Source: Treponema sp.
Lineage (GTDB): Bacteria > Spirochaetota > Spirochaetia > Treponematales > Breznakiellaceae
Reading direction: 5' to 3'
Length of the DNA: 54,001 nucleotides
Assembly: GCA_031280125.1 (NCBI GenBank)
Contig: JAITHE010000146.1
Location: forward strand, 1 to 54,001
The notes under the pieces are model-generated. The model was not told the origin of the DNA and ran no database searches. It saw only the letters and a list, made by a program, of their open reading frames with translations. The position numbers and the translations under genes were made by a program. Below are positions 1 through 8,162 of this stretch, piece by piece. The first letter of the stretch is position 1. Each line of letters opens with the position of its first letter.

Positions 1-374
<374 letters not shown>

Positions 375-1373
375 ATGGATATGCCGCCCAAGGGCGTTAC
401 CGTCATCGGCGCCGCCAATATGGACATAAACGGGTTTTCCCGGGATCCCCTCAACATGGCCGATTCAAACCCCGGCAGGGTCGAATACTGTCCCGGAGGG
501 GTAGGCCGGAACATCGCAGAAAACCTGCTCCGTCTGGGGGCGAAGGTGCGCCTTATCAGCGTCATCGGGGACGATCCGGGGGGTCAGTTGATCCGCTCTT
601 CCAGCGGGGTCATGGGCCTTGACATTGAACACAGCCTTTTCATTCCCGGCCTGTCGTCTTCCGTTTACATGGCGATCCTGGACAGCAATGGGGAAATGAA
701 GCTGGCCCTGTCGGATATGTCGGCCCTGGAAAGGATGACGGAAGGGCATCTGGAGAGCAAGGCGGATATTATTGCCGGAAGCGGCGTTGTTGTCCTCGAT
801 ACGGGTCTCCAGGCCGGGATGATCCGCTTCATCCTGGACCGCTTTGGGTCCAGCCGGGAGCCGGGGCCCCTTTTTTTTCTCGACCCCGTGTCGGCCCGGA
901 AATCCGCCAAGGTCAAGGGCCTTACGGGCCGTTTTCATACCCTCAAACTAAGCCGCATGGAGGCGGCGTATCTTTCGGGGGTCGCTATTCCCCCGCCGGA
1001 GGATGAAGGGCTTTACCCCGCCCTCAAGCAAAGCCTGGAAGACGCCGCATCCTTTTTTATGGGGGAAGGATCAAGCCGGGTCTTTATTACCCTGGGCAAG
1101 GGAGGGATCTTCTTCGCCTCCGGGGAAAAACGGTTTTTTACCCCGGTCCATTATGTGAAGCCGGTCAATACTTCGGGGGGCGGAGATTCCTTTATGGCGG
1201 GGATGATATATGGCACCCTCCGGGGATGGGAACCGGAGAAAATTGCAGCCTTCTCCGCCGCCATGGGAGCCATCACCGTCCGGAGCGGTACCACCGTTTC
1301 CGGGGAAATGAGCCTTTCCTTGGTGGAAGAAACGGTTAAAGCTTTCGGGAAAGAAAACAGGAGTAACAGATAA
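375..1373 (+). CDS. psuK: Pseudouridine kinase (PfkB family)
   Basis: Predicted to phosphorylate pseudouridine to pseudouridine 5'-phosphate, the first step of pseudouridine breakdown in the cytoplasm. The 332-residue protein shows the PfkB/ribokinase fold: an N-terminal strand with GAANMD (12-17), the glycine-rich sugar-binding GGVGRN (41-46) and the C-terminal signature VNTSGGGDSF (264-273), where D271 should be the catalytic base. The family sequence alone does not fix the substrate. The call to pseudouridine rests on psuG lying 21 bases downstream in the same direction. ATG 375 was chosen; the in-frame ATG at 381 is an alternative. No ribosome binding site precedes either, and a -10-like TATACT ends at 366. 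Confidence 0.88.
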   Translation: MDMPPKGVTVIGAANMDINGFSRDPLNMADSNPGRVEYCPGGVGRNIAENLLRLGAKVRLISVIGDDPGGQLIRSSSGVMGLDIEHSLFIPGLSSSVYMAILDSNGEMKLALSDMSALERMTEGHLESKADIIAGSGVVVLDTGLQAGMIRFILDRFGSSREPGPLFFLDPVSARKSAKVKGLTGRFHTLKLSRMEAAYLSGVAIPPPEDEGLYPALKQSLEDAASFFMGEGSSRVFITLGKGGIFFASGEKRFFTPVHYVKPVNTSGGGDSFMAGMIYGTLRGWEPEKIAAFSAAMGAITVRSGTTVSGEMSLSLVEETVKAFGKENRSNR

Positions 1374-1394
1374 ACCACAGATTAAGGAGCAAAA

Positions 1395-2327
1395 ATGAAC
1401 GCGTACCTGGAATGTAACCCCGAAGTAAAGGAAGCCCTGGAGGCGGGTAAACCTGTGGTAGCCCTGGAGACCACAATTATCTCCCACGGTTTTAATTATC
1501 CTGAAAATCTGGACTGCGCCCAAACCTGCGAAAGGGTGATTCGGGAAGAGGGGGCCGTTCCGGCCACCATAGGCATTGTTAGGGGAAAGATCAAAATAGG
1601 CCTTTCCGGGGAAGAAATACGGTATTTTGCCGAACACCGGGAGGTTCCCAAGTGCAGCCGCCGGGATGCGGCGGCAATCATAGCCCGGGGGGAATACGGC
1701 GCCGGGACGGTGGCGGCCACCATGCTCTTTGCCAGTATGGCGGGGATCCGTTTTTTCGCCACCGGCGGCATTGGGGGGGTTCACCGGGGGGCCCAGCAGA
1801 CCTTCGACATTTCCGCAGACCTGGAAGAACTGGCCCGGACCGATGTGGCGGTGGTCTGCGCCGGGGCCAAATCAATCCTCGACATCCCCTTGACGCTGGA
1901 ATACCTGGAAACCGCGGGGGTTACGGTCCTGGGCTTCCAGACCGGCGAATTCCCCGCCTTTTATACCCGGAAGTCGGGATCCACCGTGGATTACCGGGTA
2001 GAAAGCGCCGAAGAGGCCGCCCGGATTGTCAAAACAAAAACGGAACTGGGGATACAAAACGGACTCCTTATTACCGTGCCCATTCCGGAAAAGGATGAAT
2101 TAAACCCGGTTTACATCAACGACAACATTGTCCGGGCGCTGGAGGCGGCGGAGAACCAGGAAATCCGGGGTAAGGCCACAACCCCCTTCCTGCTGGCGGA
2201 ACTCCACCGGACCACCGGCGGCAAAAGCGTGGCGGCCAACAAGGCCCTGGTGTTTAACAACAGCCGTATCGCCGCCAAAATAGCGGCGGCCTACTGTTCC
2301 CTCCAGCCCGCTTCCCCAGGGCTTTGA
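1395..2327 (+). CDS. psuG: Pseudouridine-5'-phosphate glycosidase
   Basis: Cleaves the C-C glycosidic bond of pseudouridine 5'-phosphate to uracil and ribose 5-phosphate, which can feed pyrimidine salvage and the pentose phosphate pathway. The 310-residue length matches the family. Conserved blocks are visible: VALETTIISHGFNYPEN near residues 22-38, VPKCSRRD (84-91), GGIGGVHRGAQ (124-134) and VVCAGAKSILD (153-163). By family analogy K86 and K159 are the active-site lysines. It has a good ribosome binding site, AAGGAG, about six bases before the ATG, and it follows psuK in an operon. Confidence 0.95.
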   Translation: MNAYLECNPEVKEALEAGKPVVALETTIISHGFNYPENLDCAQTCERVIREEGAVPATIGIVRGKIKIGLSGEEIRYFAEHREVPKCSRRDAAAIIARGEYGAGTVAATMLFASMAGIRFFATGGIGGVHRGAQQTFDISADLEELARTDVAVVCAGAKSILDIPLTLEYLETAGVTVLGFQTGEFPAFYTRKSGSTVDYRVESAEEAARIVKTKTELGIQNGLLITVPIPEKDELNPVYINDNIVRALEAAENQEIRGKATTPFLLAELHRTTGGKSVAANKALVFNNSRIAAKIAAAYCSLQPASPGL

Positions 2328-2377
2328 ATTTGCGAAGGTCCCCCGGTTCCCGCGATAATTGACGCAGGAGACAAATC

Positions 2378-2752
2378 ATGACAAAACAATTTGCTCTTTA
2401 CCGGTGCGATATGTGCGGAACCGTCGCCGAAATAATTCAAAACAGCCGGGGCGGTTTAGCCTGCTGCGGCCGGGAAATGAGACCCCTGGCGGAAAACAGC
2501 GTGGAGATTGCGGTGGAAAAACACCTTCCGGTTATTGAAACAAACTCCGCCGGATGCAGGGTATCCGTGGGAGCCCTGCCCCATCCCATGGAAGCAAAAC
2601 ACTCGATCCGCTGGATTGAACTTTTGGCGGAAGGATTTTCCTGTAAAAAAATGCTCAACCCCGGGGAAGCGCCGGAGGTCTTTTTTCCGGGAAAATTTTC
2701 CCGGGTCCATGCGCGGGAATACTGTAACCTCCACGGACTTTGGAAAGTATAG
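2378..2752 (+). CDS. dfx: Desulfoferrodoxin (superoxide reductase)
   Basis: Reduces superoxide to hydrogen peroxide without making oxygen, a defence typical of anaerobes and present in treponemes. The 124-residue protein has both iron sites: an N-terminal desulforedoxin domain with C10, C13, C29 and C30 for Fe(SCys)4, and a C-terminal catalytic domain with EKHLPV (H49), HPMEAKH (H69, H75) and CNLHGLW (C116, H119). It is therefore the two-iron class. AGGAG precedes the ATG. It lies 50 bases after psuG in the same direction and may be co-transcribed with it, though the pathways are unrelated. It converges with thiN, only 11 bases away. Confidence 0.96.
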   Translation: MTKQFALYRCDMCGTVAEIIQNSRGGLACCGREMRPLAENSVEIAVEKHLPVIETNSAGCRVSVGALPHPMEAKHSIRWIELLAEGFSCKKMLNPGEAPEVFFPGKFSRVHAREYCNLHGLWKV

Positions 2753-2763
2753 AAACCCCGGCC

Positions 2764-3417
2764 TCAGTACCGGAAAATTACCAGAAAGCGGCCCCGGAGC
2801 GCCCTGATCAGGCAGATTCCCCCGGGAGCCTCGTTGCTAAGGCCGAAAAACCCCTTCTCCCAGGGAAGCCCCGCCAGGGGCCACCTAAGGCCCGTACTTT
2901 CCGCTTCCCAGGGGCCCTCCCCCAGGGGAAAGACCGAGAGGGGGCCCCGGATCGACAGGGCAAGTTCCGAAGGAGCCTCCAGACAGCGAATATCTTCGGC
3001 GGCGGTGAGCCACCGGTCCGGCGGACGGTCCCGTTCAAAGAGGGAACGGATCGCCATTAGATGATCGGTCCGCCCTCCCCCTCCCCCGGCAAGCCAGACC
3101 GAGGTACAGCCCTTTTCCCACAGGAGAAAAAGGGCCAGTTCCGCGTCGGTATGATCCTTGCCGGGAGGATACTTCAGCACCCTTTCCGGAGGCTGGAGGG
3201 CCAGCAGTTTTTCCCCCTCCGGCCCCAGAGAATCCATGTCGCCGATAATCCACCGGGGCCGCAGATCCGCCCTTTCTGCCAGGAGCAGTCCCGAATCGGC
3301 CGCCGCAAGCAGAGGTTCTGTCCCTTCCGGAGTCCGGGCCTCCTCCGCCAGGGCGCGGCACCTTTCCGGCGGCGGACCCTCGCCGCCCAGAAATACAATC
3401 CCATTAACCATACCCAA
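2764..3417 (-). CDS. thiN: Thiamine pyrophosphokinase
   Basis: Transfers pyrophosphate from ATP to thiamine, giving the cofactor thiamine diphosphate. The 217-residue protein carries the family blocks GDMDSL (59-64), KDHTDAE (87-93) and GGRTDH (114-119), which bind ATP, Mg and thiamine. The start is uncertain: TTG at 3417 gives the full ORF, and an in-frame ATG at 3411 would shorten it by two residues. A TATACT on this strand (3430 down to 3425) lies seven bases before the TTG, so the message is probably leaderless. The gene is divergent from cca and shares its promoter palindrome. Confidence 0.93.
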   Translation of the reverse strand: MGMVNGIVFLGGEGPPPERCRALAEEARTPEGTEPLLAAADSGLLLAERADLRPRWIIGDMDSLGPEGEKLLALQPPERVLKYPPGKDHTDAELALFLLWEKGCTSVWLAGGGGGRTDHLMAIRSLFERDRPPDRWLTAAEDIRCLEAPSELALSIRGPLSVFPLGEGPWEAESTGLRWPLAGLPWEKGFFGLSNEAPGGICLIRALRGRFLVIFRY

Positions 3418-3432
3418 AGATTGTAGTATACT
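3405..3432. promoter_or_regulatory. Shared palindromic -10 between thiN and cca
   Basis: AGTATACT (3425-3432) is a perfect palindrome, so it reads TATACT on both strands. On the plus strand TTAACC (3405-3410) sits 16 bases upstream as a weak -35, and cca begins eight bases after the -10. On the minus strand thiN begins seven bases after its -10. Only 23 bases separate the two genes. Confidence 0.5.
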
Positions 3433-3440
3433 GCCCGGGG

Positions 3441-4808
3441 ATGAACAATCTGCGGATCCCCCCCCTTCTCAAGGAAATCGCGCTGGTTTTTTCCGCCGCC
3501 GGAAAAGAAGTGTACCTCGTGGGCGGAGCCGTCCGGGATCTTCTTTTGGGCCAGAATCCGGCGGATTGGGATTTAGCCACCAACGCCCGGCCCGAAGAGG
3601 TCATGGGCCTCTTTCGGCGGGTCATCCCCACAGGAATAAAGCACGGTACCGTTACCATCCGTTACAGGGACGTTTCCATCGAGGTAACCACCTTCCGTAC
3701 CGAATCAAGGTACTCCGACGGACGGCGGCCCGACGAGATCCGTTATGCCTCTACTATAGAGGAGGATCTTTCCCGCCGGGATTTTACCATGAACGCCGCC
3801 GCGTTAAGGCTTCCCGGAGGGGAACTGGCCGATCCCTTCAACGGCCGGGGGGATATCCGGCGCCGCCTGATCCGCTGCGTAGGCCGGGCGGAAGAACGGT
3901 TCGGCGAGGACGGCCTCAGGCCCATGCGGGCGGTACGCTTTGCCGCCCAACTGGATTTTGATCTGGAAGAAAGGACCCTGGCGGCCATACCGGGGGCCCT
4001 TGCCACCACCGCCAGGGTCGCCGCCGAGCGGATCCGGGAAGAACTGGACAAGACCATCCTCTCTCCCCGGCCCCAAACAGGCTTCATTATTATGGAAGAA
4101 ACGGGACTTTTAAAGCTTATCCTTCCGGAACTGGAAGCCTGCAGAGGAGTTGAACAAAGGGGGTACCACCGCTTTGACGTGCTGGATCACTCCCTTCTGG
4201 CCTGCGCCTACGCGGCAAGGGCGGGGTTTTCCCGGGAAGTAACCATGGCCGCCCTCTTCCACGATCTGGGAAAACCGGCGGCGCGGCGTCTGGATGAGCA
4301 GCGGGGGATCTGGACCTTTTACAACCATGAAGCAATTTCAGCAGCGCTGACAGAGGGGATCCTGCGCCGCTTCCGCTATCCCAACGCCGTGATCGACAGG
4401 GTTCTGCATCTTATCACCGCCCACATGTTTCACTATGAAGAAAACTGGAAGGACGCCGCGGTACGCCGCTTTATCATGCGTACCGGAACGGATTCGCTGG
4501 AAGACCTTTTCCGTCTCCGCATGGCCGACACGGCGGGCATGTCTGGAGAGGATCCCGATCCCCGTTCCCTCCTCCCCCTGCACAAACGTATTGAATCGGT
4601 GCTGGCCAAGGGCGGAGCCTTTTCCCTCAGGGACCTGGCCGTCAACGGCCGGGATCTCATGGCCGCCGGGGTTGCTCCGGGCAAACGGGTCGGAATCATT
4701 TTACAGGAACTGCTGGAAGCGGTGGTGGACGATCCGGGGCTGAACAACAAAGAAAAATTGCTGGAAATCACAAACAACATCAACCGCCGCTATATAAACG
4801 GCCCTTGA
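3441..4808 (+). CDS. cca: CCA-adding tRNA nucleotidyltransferase with HD domain
   Basis: Adds or repairs the 3' CCA of tRNAs. The 455-residue class II enzyme has LVGGAVRDLLLG (26-37), the catalytic carboxylates in DWDLAT (D42, D44), the RRDFTMNA block (112-119) and a C-terminal HD phosphohydrolase motif, LFHDLGKP (H274, D275). Whether it adds the whole CCA or only part cannot be told from sequence. Its role fits the two tRNA genes at 48.4-48.6 kb, neither of which encodes CCA. No Shine-Dalgarno sequence is present; the -10 TATACT ends eight bases before the ATG. Confidence 0.92.
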   Translation: MNNLRIPPLLKEIALVFSAAGKEVYLVGGAVRDLLLGQNPADWDLATNARPEEVMGLFRRVIPTGIKHGTVTIRYRDVSIEVTTFRTESRYSDGRRPDEIRYASTIEEDLSRRDFTMNAAALRLPGGELADPFNGRGDIRRRLIRCVGRAEERFGEDGLRPMRAVRFAAQLDFDLEERTLAAIPGALATTARVAAERIREELDKTILSPRPQTGFIIMEETGLLKLILPELEACRGVEQRGYHRFDVLDHSLLACAYAARAGFSREVTMAALFHDLGKPAARRLDEQRGIWTFYNHEAISAALTEGILRRFRYPNAVIDRVLHLITAHMFHYEENWKDAAVRRFIMRTGTDSLEDLFRLRMADTAGMSGEDPDPRSLLPLHKRIESVLAKGGAFSLRDLAVNGRDLMAAGVAPGKRVGIILQELLEAVVDDPGLNNKEKLLEITNNINRRYINGP

Positions 4809-4811
4809 CAA

Positions 4812-4872
4812 AAATCCTGCCCGGACGGCGGCGCCGCGGCTCTTTAAGGCGCCGCCGGCGGTTCCAGGATTT
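4812..4872. terminator. Large hairpin between convergent cca and rnc
   Basis: GGCGGCGCC (4827-4835) pairs with GGCGCCGCC (4848-4856) around a 12-base loop. Outside it AAATCCTG (4812-4819) pairs with CAGGATTT (4865-4872). The position between two converging genes suggests a bidirectional terminator, although there is no long T tract. Confidence 0.5.
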
Positions 4873-4921
4873 CCGCCCCGGAAAAAACGGCCGCCTGCGG
4901 ATCCCGCGCCTGTCCAGCAGG

Positions 4922-5650
4922 TTAGCCGCCTTTTTCAAATGCCTCCCAAGCCTGCCGGGCGGCCTCCTGTTCGGCGGTTTTTTTGTTCCGTCCCGTGCAG
5001 GGACCGTAGGTTTTTCCGTTTACCGTTACCTCCACCCAGAAAAGCCTCTCGTGTTCAGGGCCGGTACGGTTCACCAGCCGGTACAGGGGGCAGGTTTTAT
5101 AACTGCGCTGGCTTAATTCTTGAAGGAGGGATTTATAGTCCTGGCTGACCTTTTTTTCCAGCACCCTGGTTATCTCCGGATTGATCCGTCCGGTTACAAA
5201 ATCAGATGCGGCCTTGAACCCCGAGTCCAGATACAACGCGCCGATGAGCGCCTCCAGGGCGTCGGCCAGAATGGCCTTTTTACCCCGGCCGCCGCTCTGT
5301 TCTTCCCCCTTCCCCAGGATTAAAACCCGATCAAGCCGGAGTTCCAGGGCAATTCCGGCAAGGATCTCTTCGGAAACCACCACGCTCTTTATTTTCGCCA
5401 GATCCCCTTCGTTTTTGCCGGGGAAACGCATATACAGAAGGGAAGCGGTTATCGCACCCAGAACGGCGTCCCCTAAAAATTCAAGCCTTTCGTTATTAAC
5501 GGGAAAATCCCGCTGAGGGCTCTCGTTGGCGGCAGACCGGTGGATCAGGGCAAGGTTTAAAAGATCCAGGCTTTTGAACCTGAGGGCGGCGGATTTGATA
5601 AATAAACGGAGTTCCCTTCTTCTCCCCTCCCCCGGATCCGGGAAAACCAC
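4922..5650 (-). CDS. rnc: Ribonuclease III
   Basis: Double-strand-specific endoribonuclease acting in rRNA and mRNA processing. The 242-residue protein has the signature NERLEFLGDAVL (53-64, catalytic E54 and D61), the second metal-binding pair in DALEALIGALYLD (D130, E133), and a C-terminal double-stranded RNA-binding domain from about residue 167. The start is a GTG two bases after the acpP stop, without a clear ribosome binding site, so translation is probably coupled. It is the last gene of the coaD-rpmF-acpP-rnc operon; acpP-rnc adjacency is common in bacteria. Confidence 0.96.
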   Translation of the reverse strand: MVFPDPGEGRRRELRLFIKSAALRFKSLDLLNLALIHRSAANESPQRDFPVNNERLEFLGDAVLGAITASLLYMRFPGKNEGDLAKIKSVVVSEEILAGIALELRLDRVLILGKGEEQSGGRGKKAILADALEALIGALYLDSGFKAASDFVTGRINPEITRVLEKKVSQDYKSLLQELSQRSYKTCPLYRLVNRTGPEHERLFWVEVTVNGKTYGPCTGRNKKTAEQEAARQAWEAFEKGG

Positions 5651-5652
5651 GG

Positions 5653-5889
5653 TTACTTCTGCTGGGATTTTATGTATTCATAGGCATCCTTGACGGTTTC
5701 GAATTCATTTGCCTTTTCATCGGGGATGGTAATGCCCGTTTCCTCCTCGATGGCGTAGACCAGCTCATAGGTGTCAAGACTATCGGCGCCCAGATCCTGA
5801 CGGAAGGAAGCTTCCATCTGAACCTTTTCGGCGTCAATTTCAAGTTTATCGGCTATCAGCTTTTTCATCTTTTCAAACAACTCGTCCAT
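5653..5889 (-). CDS. acpP: Acyl carrier protein
   Basis: Carries growing fatty acyl chains on a 4'-phosphopantetheine arm. It is a 78-residue acidic protein with the attachment motif DSLD and modified serine S37. GAGGAG lies upstream of the ATG. The prosthetic group derives from coenzyme A, so placement in one operon with coaD (CoA synthesis) is functionally coherent. Confidence 0.97.
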   Translation of the reverse strand: MDELFEKMKKLIADKLEIDAEKVQMEASFRQDLGADSLDTYELVYAIEEETGITIPDEKANEFETVKDAYEYIKSQQK

Positions 5890-5927
5890 TCCGTACTCCT
5901 CGTAAACTAAAATTAAAGCCCGGCGGA

Positions 5928-6116
5928 TCAGCCTTTGGATTCAGGCACAAGCACCTGTTTGCCCCGGTAAAAACCGCATTTTGGGCAGGCTCTGTGCAGC
6001 AGAACCTTGTTGCCGCAGCCGGAACATTCCACCATACCGGGAACGGTCAACTTCATATTGATCGACTGCCGGCGGCCGGTCCGCGCTTTGGATGTCTTTG
6101 CTCTGGGTACTGCCAT
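5928..6116 (-). CDS. rpmF: 50S ribosomal protein L32
   Basis: Small 62-residue ribosomal protein with the typical start MAVPRAKTSKART and a four-cysteine zinc site (C31, C34, C44, C47), so it is the zinc-binding form. GGAGAGG precedes the ATG. rpmF next to fatty-acid genes is a common bacterial arrangement. Confidence 0.97.
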   Translation of the reverse strand: MAVPRAKTSKARTGRRQSINMKLTVPGMVECSGCGNKVLLHRACPKCGFYRGKQVLVPESKG

Positions 6117-6165
6117 TGTACAACCTCTCCTGTGGATACCAGATTAACAAAAAACCCGGTTTTTG

Positions 6166-6651
6166 TCAATCTCGGACCCGGCAAAATTTTGCCGCCAGGG
6201 CCCGGACTACCGGGGGGGGAACCATGGAAGAAATATCGGCTCCGAAGGAGGCCAGTTCTTTGATGGCTGAGGAACGGACAACCCCATATTCCGGATCCGT
6301 GGTAAGAAAAATCGTCTCGATCTCCGGATTCAGGGTCCGGTTCATCATGGAAAGTTCAAATTCATAAGAAAAATCTCCCGCTCCCCGGACCCCCCGGATT
6401 AAAAGGGAAACCCCCCTTCCCCGGAGGAAATCCACGATAAGCCCGCCGCAGAGGACAACGGAAACGTTTTTCCAGGGTTTGACCAGGGCGGAAACCAGTT
6501 CCAGCCGTTCCTCCGGGGAAAACAGGTGCTTCTTGTGGCGGTTTTCGGCCACAACCACGGTAATTTCCTCAAAAATCGACGCTGCCCGCCGGATAATATT
6601 AACGTGACCCAGTGTGGGGGGATCGAATGAACCGGGAAAGGCCGCCTTCAT
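6166..6651 (-). CDS. coaD: Phosphopantetheine adenylyltransferase
   Basis: Catalyses the penultimate step of coenzyme A synthesis, transferring AMP to 4'-phosphopantetheine. The 161-residue protein has the nucleotidyltransferase motif GSFDPPTLGH (7-16, with TLGH), the block LIRGVRGAGDFSYE and the C-terminal VRSSAIKELASFG, all family hallmarks. It starts the coaD-rpmF-acpP-rnc operon. The ATG at 6651 lies only six bases after a TATTCT -10 with TTGACC at exactly 17 bp, and no ribosome binding site is seen, so the mRNA is predicted to be leaderless. Confidence 0.95.
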   Translation of the reverse strand: MKAAFPGSFDPPTLGHVNIIRRAASIFEEITVVVAENRHKKHLFSPEERLELVSALVKPWKNVSVVLCGGLIVDFLRGRGVSLLIRGVRGAGDFSYEFELSMMNRTLNPEIETIFLTTDPEYGVVRSSAIKELASFGADISSMVPPPVVRALAAKFCRVRD

Positions 6652-6657
6652 AGGGTA

Positions 6658-6686
6658 AGAATACGAGGCCGGCCCGGAAGGGTCAA
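6658..6686 (-). promoter_or_regulatory. coaD operon promoter, leaderless type
   Basis: On the minus strand TTGACC (6686-6681), a 17-base spacer and TATTCT (6663-6658) are followed by six bases and then the coaD ATG. Confidence 0.75.
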
Positions 6687-6716
6687 GGCTCCCGGCGGCA
6701 AAAAACGTCCAAAAAC

Positions 6717-6745
6717 TTGACGAAGAGGCTTTTCGTGGGTATTAT
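6717..6745 (+). promoter_or_regulatory. Promoter of the lipoprotein gene at 6754, leaderless type
   Basis: TTGACG (6717-6722), a 17-base spacer and TATTAT (6740-6745), then eight bases to ATG 6754. It is back to back with the coaD promoter. Confidence 0.75.
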
Positions 6746-6753
6746 AGAAATGT

Positions 6754-7278
6754 ATGAACCGGGCTATGGTTTTTACCTTTGGCGCTGTGGCTCTTTTTGT
6801 TTCCTGCGGGGGGGATCCCGCCCCGCAGCTTGTGGGTCCGGTTTCCACACCCCGGTCCACGCCTGCCCGGGGGCAGCCTCCGGCTTTCGACCCCGCCAGC
6901 ATCAGTCCGGAACAAAAAAATGCCGCCAGAATCGAATGTCAACAGCTTATACAAAAGCTTAATTCCATCATCCGGGCAAGGGATTATGATGCCTGGGTAT
7001 CCTATCTGGACGGCGAATATTTTGCCATGCTGAATTCCCCATCTTATCTGGAACATGTTTCAAAATCCGACATACTGATGAAACAGGGGATTTCGCTTAA
7101 ATCGGCGGAAGATTATTTTAACCATGTGGTGGTCCCCGCCCGGGCCAACGACCGGGTGGATGATATTGATTTTTTTTCTCCCGTCAGGGTCAAGGCATAT
7201 ACCATTAACCAGCGGGGAAAAAAACTCAGGCTGTACGATTTGGAAAGAACCCGAGAAGGTTGGAAAATAATTAACTAG
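6754..7278 (+). CDS. Predicted lipoprotein, function unknown
   Basis: A 174-residue protein with a short signal peptide and lipobox ending LFVSC (C18), so it should be lipid-anchored in the cell envelope. A proline- and serine-rich linker follows (about 20-50), then a soluble domain with EYFAML and a C-terminal stretch of the form LRLYDLERTREGWKI, reminiscent of small NTF2-like domains, though I do not claim that fold. The start is supported by the promoter ending eight bases upstream. It is followed 34 bases later by another exported protein, so the two probably form an operon. Confidence 0.8.
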   Translation: MNRAMVFTFGAVALFVSCGGDPAPQLVGPVSTPRSTPARGQPPAFDPASISPEQKNAARIECQQLIQKLNSIIRARDYDAWVSYLDGEYFAMLNSPSYLEHVSKSDILMKQGISLKSAEDYFNHVVVPARANDRVDDIDFFSPVRVKAYTINQRGKKLRLYDLERTREGWKIIN

Positions 7279-7312
7279 GACCGGAGCGCCGGATCCTACA
7301 AGGAGTAAAAGG

Positions 7313-8047
7313 ATGGTAAACATGAAACGATTTATTCTGGGCTTTTGCGTTGCGATCGTCTTTCTCTTTCCCACAGCGGGACAGGAATCGGAACTTTCCG
7401 TGGAAGAATCCTACCTGCAGGAATCCATTGAAAACAGGATTATCCGGGAGCAAAGCCGGGGGGACAGCAGGGAGATGAAAGAACGGGCCCTGGCGTATAT
7501 AGACGACGCCATAAGCCGGGGCAACAAAAGCGAAAGCATCCGGCAGGCCCTGGCATACATGGGTCTTGAGGGCATAAAAAACCGGGGCCGGGAAAACGGA
7601 CGGTTGATCAACAACTACCCCGACATACGCAGGACCTGTGCCAAATACCTGGGTCAGCTTGGCACCCCGGAGGCAAAAGAAACCCTTTTGGAAATGATCT
7701 ACAATGAAAACGAACCCATGGTACTCCAGGAAGCCGTCAAATCCCTGGCCGATATGGGTATCGACGACCGGGGTAAAACGATCAGCGCCATCACCTGGAT
7801 ATTGCAGAAATTCCACAATACTAACCCGGATAACCTTTTCGCCCTTTCCGCCATCGAGGCCTATGAAAAATTCGGGGGCATCAACAGCGCCAATCTGGAT
7901 CAAAACGCTGTCGAAATGCTCAACAAAATCTCTGAGGGCCCCTATGTAACGCCGGTAAAAGACCGGGCCATGCAGGCTCTGGTTAAGATCAGGAAAGCCC
8001 AGGCCCAGGCCCAGCAGGAACAACAGCAGCAACGGCAGCGGCAATAG
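7313..8047 (+). CDS. Exported HEAT-repeat-like protein
   Basis: A 244-residue protein with an N-terminal signal peptide (hydrophobic FILGFCVAIVFLF, cleavage probably after PTAGQ), so it is periplasmic or surface-exposed. The body is helical with repeated blocks such as AKYLGQLGTPEAKETLLEMI and AVKSLADMG, which look like HEAT or armadillo repeats and suggest protein binding. It ends in a glutamine-rich tail. AAGGAG lies seven bases before ATG 7313; ATG 7322 is an alternative. I do not recognise a specific function. Confidence 0.8.
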   Translation: MVNMKRFILGFCVAIVFLFPTAGQESELSVEESYLQESIENRIIREQSRGDSREMKERALAYIDDAISRGNKSESIRQALAYMGLEGIKNRGRENGRLINNYPDIRRTCAKYLGQLGTPEAKETLLEMIYNENEPMVLQEAVKSLADMGIDDRGKTISAITWILQKFHNTNPDNLFALSAIEAYEKFGGINSANLDQNAVEMLNKISEGPYVTPVKDRAMQALVKIRKAQAQAQQEQQQQRQRQ

Positions 8048-8162
8048 GGGCTGTCCGGTCTAAGCCTGCGCTCCCGTATCGTGGTTAGACAAAAGTTCCT
8101 GCTCCGCGGGTTCTTTACGGGACAAGATGCATTTTCCCGCACAGGTTGTAGGGATCGCTCCT

